Assembly (NCBI GenBank): GCA_905181875.1
Contig: CAJIZH010000003.1
Coordinates: forward strand, 558,001-622,000
Origin: Flavobacteriales bacterium UBA6770
GTDB lineage: Bacteria > Bacteroidota > Bacteroidia > Flavobacteriales_G > Salibacteraceae
Direction of reading: 5' to 3'
Length of the DNA: 64,000 bases
Below the pieces are notes generated by a model, which ran no database searches, was not told the DNA's origin, and saw nothing but the letters and a program-made list of their open reading frames with translations. Below, one piece after another: positions 1-8,763 of the stretch (position 1 is its first letter; the number at the start of each line of letters is the position of its first letter). Made by a program: the position numbers and the translations under genes.

Positions 1-1054
1 TAGCTACAAAACAATAGCGGTTGCAGGAACTCACGGGAAGACAACTGTCGCTACATTAATAGCCCATATTTTTAACAGCAGTGATTTAGGCTGCTCTGCA
101 TTTCTAGGTGGAATTTCCACCAATTTCAAATCCAATTTTTTATACAATCCCAATTCTCAATTTTGCGTAGTTGAAGCAGATGAATTCGATAGATCTTTCT
201 TGAGACTTAATCCATTTATTAGCGTTATCACCTCTTGCGATGCCGACCATTTAGACATCTATGAGGATGCTGCTGACCTACGAGCAACGTTTTCAAGCTT
301 TGCTGCTAAAACCAACCCTAAAGGAGTGTTATTCGTTAAAAAAGGACTTCCACTTTACTTACCAGCTACACCAAAAAACTACAACTATAGTATCAACGAG
401 AGTGCGGACTTCAATTCAACCAATATCCAATTCGACGGGAATAAAACCTCCTTTAATTTCAATTTTTCCCAACAGCGAATTGAAGATCTGATAAGTTATT
501 TTCCTGGAGAACATAATATAGAGAATGCCACTGCAGCGATCGCAGTAGCAGCATGGGCCGGTATTTCCACCGGCCACATTCGGGCAGCGTTAGAAAGCTT
601 TAAAGGTGTTAAACGACGATTTGAGTATATCATAAATGAGCCCGATTTGGTGTTTATTGATGACTATGCACACCATCCCGAAGAGTTACGTGCTGTACTT
701 TTATCATTAAAATCGATGTATCCAGGCCAAAATATCACTGGGATATTTCAACCCCATTTATACAGTCGTACGCGAGATTTTGCTGAAGAATTTGGCAAAA
801 ACTTATCGCTTTTAGATGATCTTCTATTACTGGATATTTATCCCGCTAGAGAGGATCCAATTGAAGGAATTGACTCTGCAATGTTACTTGGTAAAGTAGT
901 TATTAAAAACAAGACGTTAATAAAAAAGGAAGAACTCATATCAGGCACAGCGCTTAAAAACAAAAATTTACAAATAGTAATTACATTGGGGGCAGGAGAT
1001 ATAAGTACACTCGTCGAGCCTCTGAGGGTCACCCTATTAAAACAAAAAGGTTGA
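1..1054 (+). CDS. murC: UDP-N-acetylmuramate--L-alanine ligase, 3' part
   Basis: This is the C-terminal 350 residues of MurC, the cytoplasmic ligase that adds L-alanine to UDP-MurNAc in peptidoglycan precursor synthesis. The frame is open from the window edge (first full codon at base 2), so the N-terminal UDP-binding domain of about 100 residues lies outside. Visible are the ATP P-loop GTHGKTT (window residues 9-15), the central motifs EADEFDRSF and DHLDIY, and the C-terminal-domain motif DDYAHHPEELR, which is typical of MurC rather than MurD, MurE or MurF. Its TGA stop overlaps the TTG start of ftsQ by 4 bp, which suggests translational coupling inside a dcw cluster. Only the missing start is uncertain. 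Confidence 0.95.
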   Translation, partial: SYKTIAVAGTHGKTTVATLIAHIFNSSDLGCSAFLGGISTNFKSNFLYNPNSQFCVVEADEFDRSFLRLNPFISVITSCDADHLDIYEDAADLRATFSSFAAKTNPKGVLFVKKGLPLYLPATPKNYNYSINESADFNSTNIQFDGNKTSFNFNFSQQRIEDLISYFPGEHNIENATAAIAVAAWAGISTGHIRAALESFKGVKRRFEYIINEPDLVFIDDYAHHPEELRAVLLSLKSMYPGQNITGIFQPHLYSRTRDFAEEFGKNLSLLDDLLLLDIYPAREDPIEGIDSAMLLGKVVIKNKTLIKKEELISGTALKNKNLQIVITLGAGDISTLVEPLRVTLLKQKG

Positions 1055-1917
1055 AAAGAGCATTGGAAATATTTTCTTGGATTGCACTGCTTGGCTGTGT
1101 GACTGCTCTTGTTGGGTTTACTCAAAAGCAAAAAGGCTCTCAGTCTTTGAGCACCATCTCTATTAGTATAGATAAGCCAGCAACCTCTCGCTTTGTCACT
1201 TCTGAGGACATCAAGACATTATATTCGAATCTAGGTTATCAATTCGATAACCAAAACTTATCGGCAATCGATATTCACCAGTTGGAAACGCTACTGAAAA
1301 ATAATTCATCAGTTGAGAAGGCGCAAGTATATCACTCCATCAGTGGTAAATTAATTGTCGAGATAAAAGAACGCACGCCGATTATTCGCTTGTATAACAC
1401 ACAAAATGAAAGCTTTTATCTCGATAAATTTGGGAGTCTTATGCCACTTTCCAATAAGTATGCAGCTCGTGTACTAATTGCTAACGGCGCAATTAATATC
1501 CCATTCTCAGCAGTTCACCAATTAGAACATTTAGAGGATAGGCTGAGTAAACCTTTTAGAAAACAAAATACTACCGCGGTTGAAAACACTCAACTTATTA
1601 CACGATTGAAATTAGAAGATGAAAACCTTACTGGAGCTGCTCAACTGAAGCAATTGTTTGACTTAGCGCACTTTATTAGTAATGACAAATTTTGGAATTC
1701 TCAAATTTCTCAGATTTTCGTAAATAAGAACAATGATATTGAAATGATTCCAAGGGTTGGTAATCACACCATTGTTCTTGGAGAAGCTACAGAATTAGAA
1801 GAAAAGTTTCAAAAACTCCTTATATTCTATAAAAAAGGATTAAATAATACTGGTTGGAATAACTATTCCGATATCAATTTAAAGTACAAAAATCAAGTTG
1901 TCTGCACTAAACGATAA
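1051..1917 (+). CDS. ftsQ: cell division protein FtsQ
   Basis: This encodes a 288-residue bitopic membrane protein in the position where Bacteroidota carry ftsQ, between murC and ftsA. Residues about 7-23 form a single hydrophobic segment after a short basic N-terminus. A POTRA-like stretch follows (about residues 70-110, with the pattern LETLLKNNSSVEKAQV...LIVEIKERTPI), then the FtsQ beta domain with FYLDKFGSLMPLS. FtsQ links early cytoplasmic divisome parts to periplasmic septal synthesis. Start choice: TTG at 1051 overlaps the murC stop by 4 bp, and no later start would keep the membrane segment. The assignment rests on synteny plus domain layout, because FtsQ sequences diverge strongly. 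Confidence 0.88.
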   Translation: MKRALEIFSWIALLGCVTALVGFTQKQKGSQSLSTISISIDKPATSRFVTSEDIKTLYSNLGYQFDNQNLSAIDIHQLETLLKNNSSVEKAQVYHSISGKLIVEIKERTPIIRLYNTQNESFYLDKFGSLMPLSNKYAARVLIANGAINIPFSAVHQLEHLEDRLSKPFRKQNTTAVENTQLITRLKLEDENLTGAAQLKQLFDLAHFISNDKFWNSQISQIFVNKNNDIEMIPRVGNHTIVLGEATELEEKFQKLLIFYKKGLNNTGWNNYSDINLKYKNQVVCTKR

Positions 1918-1920
1918 ATT

Positions 1921-3309
1921 ATGTCTATACCCAATGAATTCGTAGTTGGTCTCGATATAGGGACTACAAAAATTGCCGCTTTAGTTGGCCGCAAAAATGA
2001 GCACGGAAAACTAGAAATTCTAGGAATGGGAAAAGCTCCATCACCAGGTGTAAGCCGAGGTGTGGTTACGCACATTACTCCTACTGTTGATGCTATTCGC
2101 GAAGCAGTTCGATTGGCGGAAGAGAAGTCTGGAGTTAGTATTCGTGAAGTAAACGTTGGTATTGCAGGTCAACACATCCGCAGCATTCAGCATCGTGGAG
2201 TTAAAATTCGCGACAGTTTCGAAGACGAAATCACAGGCATTGATGTCGAAGCATTAAGAAAAGACATGTTCAAACTGGTTATGCAACCAGGCGAGAAAAT
2301 CATTAATGTAATTGCCCAAGAATATATCGTAGACAACGAACAGGGAATTACAGATCCGATTGGCATGTCAGGCGGAAGATTAGAAGCTAACTTCCATGTG
2401 ATTATTGCTCAAGTTGCTGCAGTAAACAACATTAAAAAATGTGTGGAAAAAGCAGGTCTTAACGTTTTAGACATAACGTTAGAACCAATTGCATCAGCAC
2501 AATCGGTATTGCATGAAGAAGAAAAAGAAGCTGGTATTGCCTTGGTAGATATTGGAGGTGGAACTACTGATTTGGCCATTTTCCAGGACAACATTATTCG
2601 TCATACTGCGGTAATTCCTTTTGGAGGAAACGTTATTTCTGAAGACATTAAAGAAGGCTGTTCTATTATTAGAAGACAAGCAGAGCTATTGAAATTAAAA
2701 TTCGGTTCTGCACTTGCTAGCGAAAACCTAGAAAACGAAATAGTTTCTATTCCTGGTCTTCGTGGAAGGCCAGCGAAAGAAATCTCTGTCAAAAACTTAG
2801 CGCGTATTATCGAGGCTAGAATGACAGAGATTATAGAACAAGTATATTACGAAATCAAAAATTCCGGATTTGAATCTAGATTAATCGCTGGATTAGTAGT
2901 TACAGGTGGTGGCTCCCAGTTGAAGCATATTGCTCAATTATTTGAATTTACGACTGGCATGGATACTCGTATTGGATATCCTACAGAACATTTAGCTGCA
3001 GGAACTGAAGAGATTACTAGCCCAAGCTTTTCAACTGGAGTTGGTTTAGTTTTAGAAGGATATCATATTCACGAATATCAAGCGAAACTTTTAGATAGCG
3101 GACCTCAAGACTCAATGAAGGGACCAACTATTGCTCCTGTTATCGATGCTACTGTCGATGATGTTTCTAACGAAGTTGAAAAAACTACTTCTGAAATAGA
3201 AATTGAAAATCCACATGATGATATCACTAGCTTTGGAACTAAGCGAAGCAGCTGGTTTCAAGATTTATTTGATAAGACAAGAAGATATTTAGAAGAAGAC
3301 GAAGACTAA
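1921..3309 (+). CDS. ftsA: cell division protein FtsA
   Basis: This is an actin-fold ATPase that tethers FtsZ filaments to the membrane. It has 462 residues, a little longer than the usual 420 or so. The phosphate-1 motif LDIGTTK is at residues 11-17, the phosphate-2 motif VDIGGGTTD near 209-217 and the adenosine motif TGGGSQL near 327-333. An acidic linker precedes the C-terminal amphipathic segment (SSWFQDLFDKTRRYLEE), the expected membrane-targeting helix. The start lies only 3 bp after the ftsQ stop and the next gene is ftsZ, so murC, ftsQ, ftsA and ftsZ form one transcription unit. Confidence 0.97.
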   Translation: MSIPNEFVVGLDIGTTKIAALVGRKNEHGKLEILGMGKAPSPGVSRGVVTHITPTVDAIREAVRLAEEKSGVSIREVNVGIAGQHIRSIQHRGVKIRDSFEDEITGIDVEALRKDMFKLVMQPGEKIINVIAQEYIVDNEQGITDPIGMSGGRLEANFHVIIAQVAAVNNIKKCVEKAGLNVLDITLEPIASAQSVLHEEEKEAGIALVDIGGGTTDLAIFQDNIIRHTAVIPFGGNVISEDIKEGCSIIRRQAELLKLKFGSALASENLENEIVSIPGLRGRPAKEISVKNLARIIEARMTEIIEQVYYEIKNSGFESRLIAGLVVTGGGSQLKHIAQLFEFTTGMDTRIGYPTEHLAAGTEEITSPSFSTGVGLVLEGYHIHEYQAKLLDSGPQDSMKGPTIAPVIDATVDDVSNEVEKTTSEIEIENPHDDITSFGTKRSSWFQDLFDKTRRYLEEDED

Positions 3310-3333
3310 TAAGAATACTCAAAAACACAAGTT

Positions 3334-5169
3334 ATGAAGTTCAATTTGCCCAAAGAACAACATTCAATTATTAAAGTAATCGGCATCGGTGGTGGCGGAA
3401 GTAACGCCGTAAACCATATGTATCGTCAAGGCATTAAAGATGTCGACTTTATGGTTTGTAATACCGATCAACAAGCATTAGACATAAGTCCTGTCCCTGC
3501 TAAAATTCAACTTGGCGCTAGTCTGACATCAGGTTTGGGAGCTGGCTCTAGATCAGAGGTTGGGGAAAATGCTGCTATCGAATCGATTGATGAAATCAAG
3601 GAGATTCTTGGCGCACATACAAAAATGATTTTCATTACTGCAGGCATGGGCGGTGGAACAGGAACGGGTGCCGCTCCTATAATTGCACAAGCCGCTAAAG
3701 AAATGGGTATTCTAACAGTAGGTATTGTTACGATGCCTTTTTCATTTGAAGGAAAAAAACGAAGAAGAAGGGCCGACGAAGGAATTGCAAAACTTAAAAA
3801 TTGTGTCGACACAATTCTTATCATAAACAATGACAAGTTGCGCGAAATGTTTGGCAACCTTACCCTTGATAACGCATTTGAGCAAGCTGATAACGTACTA
3901 ACAACAGCTGCAAGAGGAATCGCTGAAGCGATTACAACTACAGGTAAAATTAACGTTGATTTTAACGACGTAAAAACGGTAATGACTGCTAGCGGAGTTG
4001 CTATTATGGGATCTGCAACTGCAAAAGGTGAAAACAGAGCTTCGGTGGCTGTTCAGAATGCTGTTGCTTCACCATTATTGAACGATAACGATATTACAGG
4101 TGCATCAAATATTCTATTGAACATTACTTATGGTAAAGATCAAATTTTGTTTGATGAAATAACAGAGATTACAGATTATATAGAAGAAGAAGCAGGTGAT
4201 GAAGCAGAAGTAATTTGGGGTCATGGAATGGACGACAGATTAGAGGATGATGAGATAAGCATAACCATTATCGCAACTAGTTTTATTGATAGGCCACATG
4301 TCTCACAAGAAGTAAAACGTGAGCCAAAACCAATGGTCAAAAGCCTTGATGATGATGTTAAAACTGAATTAACGGCACCAATCCCAGGTTCTAGTTCTGA
4401 CAGCCAAAACAGAACAACACAAGTAAATCTTTTTACACCAGAAAAAAAAGTGGAACCTAGCGTTGAACAGCCAACACCTAGCGCAATTGACAATGCTATA
4501 TCAGAGGCTAAATCGGAACCAGTTGCAGACCAAGCTCCAGAGATTCAAGAAAAGCCTTTAGCAATTGCTAAAACAGTATACGGGATAGAAGAACCTAAAT
4601 CTGAGGAGGAACCAACTGTTGCAGCTTTTGACGAAGAAAATAAAGTAGAACTTTCCAATGTAGTGGAAAATACCGAAAAGGTAATTGAAACTCCAATAGC
4701 TGAAGAAGAAATAATTCGACACAGTTTAGAAGACGATGCCTATACAGCAGAGAATGAAAATTCTTATACCAACCCTTCAGATGAAATTGAAGAAGTTGAA
4801 GCAGAATTTGATCTAAATCCAAAACTTAAAACAAGCGACGATAAAACGACAGCAACTACTATTCAAATTCAAGATAAAAAGGAACAAGCACCTCAACCTG
4901 AGGCTAATGCTGAAGAGCGACAAAAATTAGCACAGGATAGAATGGCAAGACTAAGAAACCTCAGCATGCAGCTTAAAACCCCTTCTGGGATATCTTCATT
5001 AGAAGGGCAGCCTGCATTTAAAAGACGATCGATAGCATTAGATGATGTGGCCGCATCAGACGAATCACAAGTTTCTAGATTAAGTATCAATGAAACGGAA
5101 GACGAGAACGGGGAAAAGAAAACAGAAATAAGATCAAATAATTCATTTTTACACGATAACGTAGATTAG
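3334..5169 (+). CDS. ftsZ: cell division protein FtsZ with long acidic linker
   Basis: This is the tubulin-like GTPase that polymerises into the Z ring. The glycine-rich start GIGGGGSNAVNHM and the tubulin signature GMGGGTGTGAAP (around residue 103) are intact, and the GTPase and T7-loop domains end near residue 320. A linker of more than 200 residues follows, rich in Glu, Asp, Lys and Pro. The conserved Bacteroidota tail comes next (LRNLSMQLKTPSG, PAFKRRSIALDD) and the protein ends NSFLHDNVD. At 611 residues it is much longer than E. coli FtsZ (383), almost all of it linker. The YqeY gene starts on the base after the stop codon. Confidence 0.98.
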   Translation: MKFNLPKEQHSIIKVIGIGGGGSNAVNHMYRQGIKDVDFMVCNTDQQALDISPVPAKIQLGASLTSGLGAGSRSEVGENAAIESIDEIKEILGAHTKMIFITAGMGGGTGTGAAPIIAQAAKEMGILTVGIVTMPFSFEGKKRRRRADEGIAKLKNCVDTILIINNDKLREMFGNLTLDNAFEQADNVLTTAARGIAEAITTTGKINVDFNDVKTVMTASGVAIMGSATAKGENRASVAVQNAVASPLLNDNDITGASNILLNITYGKDQILFDEITEITDYIEEEAGDEAEVIWGHGMDDRLEDDEISITIIATSFIDRPHVSQEVKREPKPMVKSLDDDVKTELTAPIPGSSSDSQNRTTQVNLFTPEKKVEPSVEQPTPSAIDNAISEAKSEPVADQAPEIQEKPLAIAKTVYGIEEPKSEEEPTVAAFDEENKVELSNVVENTEKVIETPIAEEEIIRHSLEDDAYTAENENSYTNPSDEIEEVEAEFDLNPKLKTSDDKTTATTIQIQDKKEQAPQPEANAEERQKLAQDRMARLRNLSMQLKTPSGISSLEGQPAFKRRSIALDDVAASDESQVSRLSINETEDENGEKKTEIRSNNSFLHDNVD

Positions 5170-5619
5170 ATGGCACTAGTAGATGAAATAAATAACGACA
5201 TCAAAGTTGCCATGAAGGCAAAAGCTAAAGAGACATTGGAAGCCTTAAGAGCAGTAAAATCTGCATTACTTTTAGCTGCATCAGAAAAAGGTGCAGATGG
5301 TAATGTAAGCGAAGATGCTGGTATTACTGTTTTGCAGCGCTTGGTAAAGCAACGCAAGGAAGCTGCTGATGCTTATAACGGGCAAGACAGAGCTGATTTA
5401 GCAGACGCAGAAATGCAACAAGCAAGCGTTATTGAAACGTATTTACCTGCTCAATTATCGGAAGAAGAAGTAGCTAAAATTGTCGACGATATAATTACTC
5501 AAACCGGAGCTTCAAGTATGAAGGATATGGGCAAGGTAATGGGAATGACAGCTCAAAAACTAGCGGGTAAAGCTGACAACAAATTAGTATCAAATTTGGT
5601 GAAGGCCAAACTAGGGTAA
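5170..5619 (+). CDS. GatB/YqeY domain protein
   Basis: This encodes a 149-residue YqeY-family protein. The family shares the tRNA-binding tail domain of GatB amidotransferase subunits, but the cellular role of the stand-alone protein is not settled. The sequence is fully typical: a helical N-terminal half (VDEINNDIKVAMKAKAKETLEALRA), the motif RLVKQRKEAADAY, then EIETYLPAQLSEEE-like ASVIETYLPAQLS, and a C-terminal MGKVMGMTAQKLAGKADNKLVS. The ATG follows the ftsZ TAG with no gap, so it is co-transcribed with ftsZ, an arrangement common in Bacteroidota. Confidence 0.93.
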   Translation: MALVDEINNDIKVAMKAKAKETLEALRAVKSALLLAASEKGADGNVSEDAGITVLQRLVKQRKEAADAYNGQDRADLADAEMQQASVIETYLPAQLSEEEVAKIVDDIITQTGASSMKDMGKVMGMTAQKLAGKADNKLVSNLVKAKLG

Positions 5620-5634
5620 GCCTTATTTAAACTT

Positions 5635-6246
5635 ATGACTCGTGTTTTCGTTACAATTATTCTATTTGCATTTTGTATTTCCAACTCACTATTGGCTCAA
5701 CAAGACGAATGGAAACTCAAGAAAAACAAAAATTCTGTAAAGGTTTGGACTAGAGCTGTTCCCGGCTACTCTTTAAAACAATATCGTGCAGCTTGTTTGA
5801 TCAACGCTAACGTCGATTCGGTTTACAATTTCATTATTGATTTTGATAAACGAACGTCTTGGTATTCCGACAACACCATATGCAAGGTCCTTCATAAGTC
5901 GGGAAATTCCGAATTTATCGTTTACTACGTTTATGCAGCCCCATGGCCTGTAGATAATAGAGATATCATAAGTAAAGCAATGTGCAATAAAGAACCTGAT
6001 GGCAGTTACCTTATCCAACATTCTGCAATTGCCAATTACATACCGCGAGAGAAGGACTATGTACGTATCGAAAAAGCAACGGGACTATGGAAAATTCGTC
6101 AGGCAGACGAAAATACTACTGAAGTTTTTATGGAAGGAAAATCAAATGCCGGTGGAGACGTTCCTGAATGGCTTGCCAATATGTTCGTAGAAGACAACCC
6201 ATTTAAGAGTTTAACCAACCTTAAAGAGCACTTTGAGGTGCAATAG
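5635..6246 (+). CDS. secreted START-domain lipid-binding-like protein
   Basis: This is a 203-residue protein with a signal peptide (residues 1-21, cleavage after LLAQ) and one START/Bet v 1-like domain. The evidence is the pattern VKVWTRAVPGYSLKQYRA, VYNFIIDFDKRTSWY, VYYVYAAPWPVDNRDI and GLWKIRQADENTTEV, ending PFKSLTNLKEHFEVQ. START domains bind lipids or other hydrophobic ligands; the ligand here is unknown. It starts 15 bp after the YqeY gene. The 3' end is remarkable: degraded copies of its last 12-17 codons occur at four other places in the window, each abutting the 3' end of a collar-family gene on the opposite strand. Here too a collar-family fragment begins 1 bp after the stop. Confidence 0.88.
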   Translation: MTRVFVTIILFAFCISNSLLAQQDEWKLKKNKNSVKVWTRAVPGYSLKQYRAACLINANVDSVYNFIIDFDKRTSWYSDNTICKVLHKSGNSEFIVYYVYAAPWPVDNRDIISKAMCNKEPDGSYLIQHSAIANYIPREKDYVRIEKATGLWKIRQADENTTEVFMEGKSNAGGDVPEWLANMFVEDNPFKSLTNLKEHFEVQ

Positions 6247-6247
6247 A

Positions 6248-6463
6248 CTATAAGAATGCTCGTACATAATATGGAAGGCATTTGTCAAAAGCTACTCCAT
6301 TTTCATCTACAGTACTGGCACCATCTCCTCCTGTGTAACCAAAACCAATTCCTGTTGCAACATTATTCGTCGTTTTCTTAAAATGATAACCTTTATATGT
6401 GGTTGCTGCATGCGAATTGGTCGCACCATTTCGGTTCGAGCTCCTCCACTCCCAGTATGGCAT
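6248..6463 (-). pseudogene. collar-family C-terminal fragment
   Basis: This minus-strand fragment of about 71 codons ends FDKCLPYYVRAFL, resembling the PPYYTLAYIMR end of the collar family. No signal peptide or N-terminal module is attached. Upstream (up to about 6535) a second frame keeps reading plausible protein (LHILDGGHKLDYYDI, CHTGSGGARTEMVR), so the remnant is probably frameshifted near 6440 and then interrupted by stops. Its stop codon lies 1 bp beyond the stop of the START gene, tail to tail. I read it as the decayed last member of the array; its own domain identity is uncertain. Confidence 0.5.
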
Positions 6464-6771
6464 ATATCGTAATAGTCAAGTTTATGACCACCATCTAAAA
6501 TATGAAGAGAATGTCTAGGCGTAAGTTTTTCCCTTTATGCTATTTACCAAGATCCAATTGAGTTGGATTTACCCGTTTTCCATGAGGTTACGCCCACTTA
6601 GTAAAAGTGAACACACATAATGTAGGTAGATTAAAGTAGTGATTTTTAACTGGTTGTTCTGGAGTATGCATTTTCTAAGCTCAAAAGAGCCGTTTACCAT
6701 GCAGTAGGCAAAATAAAGTACTAATAAGCTTTCTTAAACTCGATGCATTGGCACCTGCCCTTCTTTTATGA
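6464..6771. other. gene-free relic stretch between collar fragments
   Basis: No intact gene is visible. Minus-strand bases near 6695-6740 weakly resemble the collar-family end (PPYYTLAYIMR), with stops and frame changes. The sequence just before it (about 6685-6705) has a vague likeness to the START 3' end. The rest is unassignable decayed sequence. Confidence 0.35.
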
Positions 6772-7473
6772 CTATTTACTTAAGGCACCTGTGTTATATC
6801 TATTCTCCAATGCCTTTATCCTTTCATCAAAATCCGATTGGTTTTTTTTGGTCAATTCTAGCTGCGTAGTTTGTGCCTTAATTTCAGTTTTCTGATTCTC
6901 AATTGTTTGCTGTTGCTTTAAGATTAGTTTGTAAAGCTCTTGGGTTGCAGAAACATTCAACATAGAAACAGCATCGTAATCAACTACATGAAAATCATCT
7001 ACTTCTTTTCCATAAACAAAGACTTTTCCTTCTTTTTTATTGTCTGTGAAAAAACCATTTTTATTTGTTTTGATTACTTCAACTATTTCCTCTTTGTCTT
7101 CAAAAATTAGTTTAACCCTATCCCCTTTTTCTAAATCTGTTTCTAAAGCAATATACCCTTCCTTAATTTCTGCTAATTCATAAATATTGGGAATAATGTC
7201 TTTTGTTAATCTAACTGCTTCTGGAAAAACTGTCTTTACCTGCTGTGCAATAAGTTTTTTAGTTACTTGTTCTCCAAATTGGACTTTATCCTTCTTTTTA
7301 TAATCTGTTACTTCTATAGCTACGAGTGTAGATAAATCAGCTTTAGAATTGCTTACTCCAATAACTTCTTTAATCCTTTCATCAGAACTAAAACAAATAA
7401 AATCGCACAGTATACCTTTTTCAACTTTTATTCCAACGTTACGATTAGGATTGCTGCTGCAGCCCATGGTCAC
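6772..7473 (-). pseudogene. S74 chaperone-domain fragment of a broken fibre-like protein
   Basis: The 233-codon open frame carries an intramolecular chaperone auto-processing (peptidase S74) domain. It shows SSDERIKEVIG near residue 30, VAIEVTDYKKKDKVQFGEQ, KKLIAQQVKTVFPEAV, then FVYGKEVDDFHVVDYDAVSMLNVSATQEL and a C-terminal coiled coil (QQQTIENQKTEIKAQT). In phage fibres and some Bacteroidota surface proteins this domain helps a trimer to fold and then cleaves itself off. The frame has no signal peptide, and its first ATG is an artefact of a frameshift. The missing N-terminal part is the fragment at 7611-8342. A working free-standing S74 protein is unlikely. Confidence 0.72.
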
Positions 7474-7610
7474 CCATCGTGGGCTTGTATAGTTTTCCGT
7501 TCGTTATTTCTGATGGATTGCCAAAAGCTTTGAATACTACTGATTAGATCCTTTAACTTCTAATGGATGTGATGGATTATCAGTTCCGATGCCTACTCTT
7601 CCAGTTACTC

Positions 7611-8342
7611 TTACGCTTTATGATTAACACTCGCAGCTTCTAACCAAACAGCTTTATCATTATAGTTCCTTATCCATGTATTGTCTGTCATGTGCCAACC
7701 ACCATAATGTGTTTGAGAATACCAACCACCGTTTCCAGTAGTTCTAAACCAATCGGAGCATTGGACTGACCCATTAGTAACACCTGCCCCACTAACACCA
7801 ACATTCAAATGCTTTAATATCCCAACTGAAGTGATTGCTCCTTGGATTGCTCCGGTAACTGTCCCTGCTGTTGTTGCGTTACCAGCAACATTTCCTGCAA
7901 GATTTCCAACAAATCCAGTAGCCTTAACCTTACCAGCGACATGCAATTTTTCTGCTGGAGCAGGAACTCCAATACCAATATTCCCATGTTTTACACCTGT
8001 AGCAGTCATAGTAGTCATGTCTGCTGTATTTGCGTTATTATCCGTTCTATATTCGGTTTTCCAAGGGTTCATTGCATACCATTTTGTACTCGAAGCTCCA
8101 TTACCATATCCCACAAACAAGATGTCCAAGGTAATATCATAAACCATCATCCCTTGTGAAAACTTCACACTACTCATAGCTTCACGATCAGTAGTAGATA
8201 ACCTAGGAATAAGCAATCCCTTATTATTAGACTTCAAATCCAATATAGAGTTCGCGTCTGGATTACTATTATTAATGCCAATTTGAGCTCGGCTATAAAT
8301 AGAACAGAATAAAAATAGCAATACAACGATAGTTCGGACCAT
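7611..8342 (-). pseudogene. collar/fibre-family N-terminal part of the broken S74 protein
   Basis: This 243-codon frame has a signal peptide (MVRTIVVLLFLFCSIYSRAQ), the family N-terminal module (IGINNSNPDANSILDL, KGLLIPRLSTTDREAM, YDITLDILFVGYGNGA, NPWKTEYRTDNN), a GNIGIGVPAPAEKLHV repeat and a fibre-like end (GGWYSQTHYGGWHMTD). It stops at ASVNHKA. A shift of frame then reads VRVTGRVGIGTDNPSHPLEV, the usual continuation, up to a TAG. A further frame change near 7480 leads into the S74 fragment at 6772-7473. At least three lesions therefore split what was once a protein of about 520 residues. A -7 promoter element 8368-8375 still precedes it. Confidence 0.7.
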
Positions 8343-8567
8343 ACATCTAATAATTTACACAATCTCGCAAATATAATTTTCTAAAATCACTTGTAAAGAT
8401 GCTTTTAAGTGATGCGTTGCAAGTTTGCAATATTCAAAAAGTATTTCTGCTGATTAATTATTAGTATTTAGTTCGTCAAACTGGCAAATACGTTTTGCCA
8501 GTTAATAAAACTTTAAAAGTGAATTTTGACACTAAAAGCTTATTCTCGTTTATTTACGTCATGCCCA
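8205..8567. repeat. left copy of a 363-bp direct repeat
   Basis: This stretch matches 13142-13505 along its length with scattered substitutions. It covers the signal-peptide region of a collar-family gene (minus strand), its promoter and intergenic region, and the first 20 or so codons of the membrane gene at 13433 (plus strand). The match stops after the 7 bases ATGCCCA at 8561-8567, where the left copy switches to sequence from inside another collar gene. Confidence 0.8.
8368..8375 (-). promoter_or_regulatory. promoter -7 element TATATTTG
   Basis: On the minus strand TATATTTG fits the Bacteroidota -7 consensus TAnnTTTG. It lies about 25 bp upstream of the ATG at 8342, with a TTTACA at roughly the right distance for the -33 box. 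The same element at the same spacing precedes the gene at 12353-13279. Confidence 0.6.
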
Positions 8568-8655
8568 GCTATCAGGGATTGCATTGATTACCCCACTCCA
8601 CATGATGATACCTCCGACAGGTGTAATTCCATAACCTTTAAAACCAGTGGTTTTA
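8568..8655 (-). pseudogene. internal fragment of a collar-family gene
   Basis: About 85 bp nearly identical to 11731-11818, inside the intact collar gene at 11299-12267. The stretch encodes part of the collar domain entry (PVGGIIMWSG region). It is fused to the truncated 5' end of the membrane gene copy on its left and has no start or end of its own. From 8656 to the gene at 8764 I see no further feature. Confidence 0.7.
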
Positions 8656-8763
8656 AATCAATATAAAAAGGACTTTGGATTGAATATATTCGCTTTTACT
8701 TTAAGCCGGGTATAGAGAACAATTCACTTATCCTGTTATTGTAAAGCAATCAAATGCCCGTTC

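Noticed and set aside
6685-6740. A sixth START seam beside a collar-like end
   Set aside because: The likeness (SKLKRAVYHAV against TNLKEHFEVQ) is too weak to count; it is kept only as a remark on the gap.
7831-8159. Plus-strand frames antisense to the collar genes (also 10117-10521 and 11603-11910)
   Set aside because: They mirror the conserved sense coding sequence and have no independent features.
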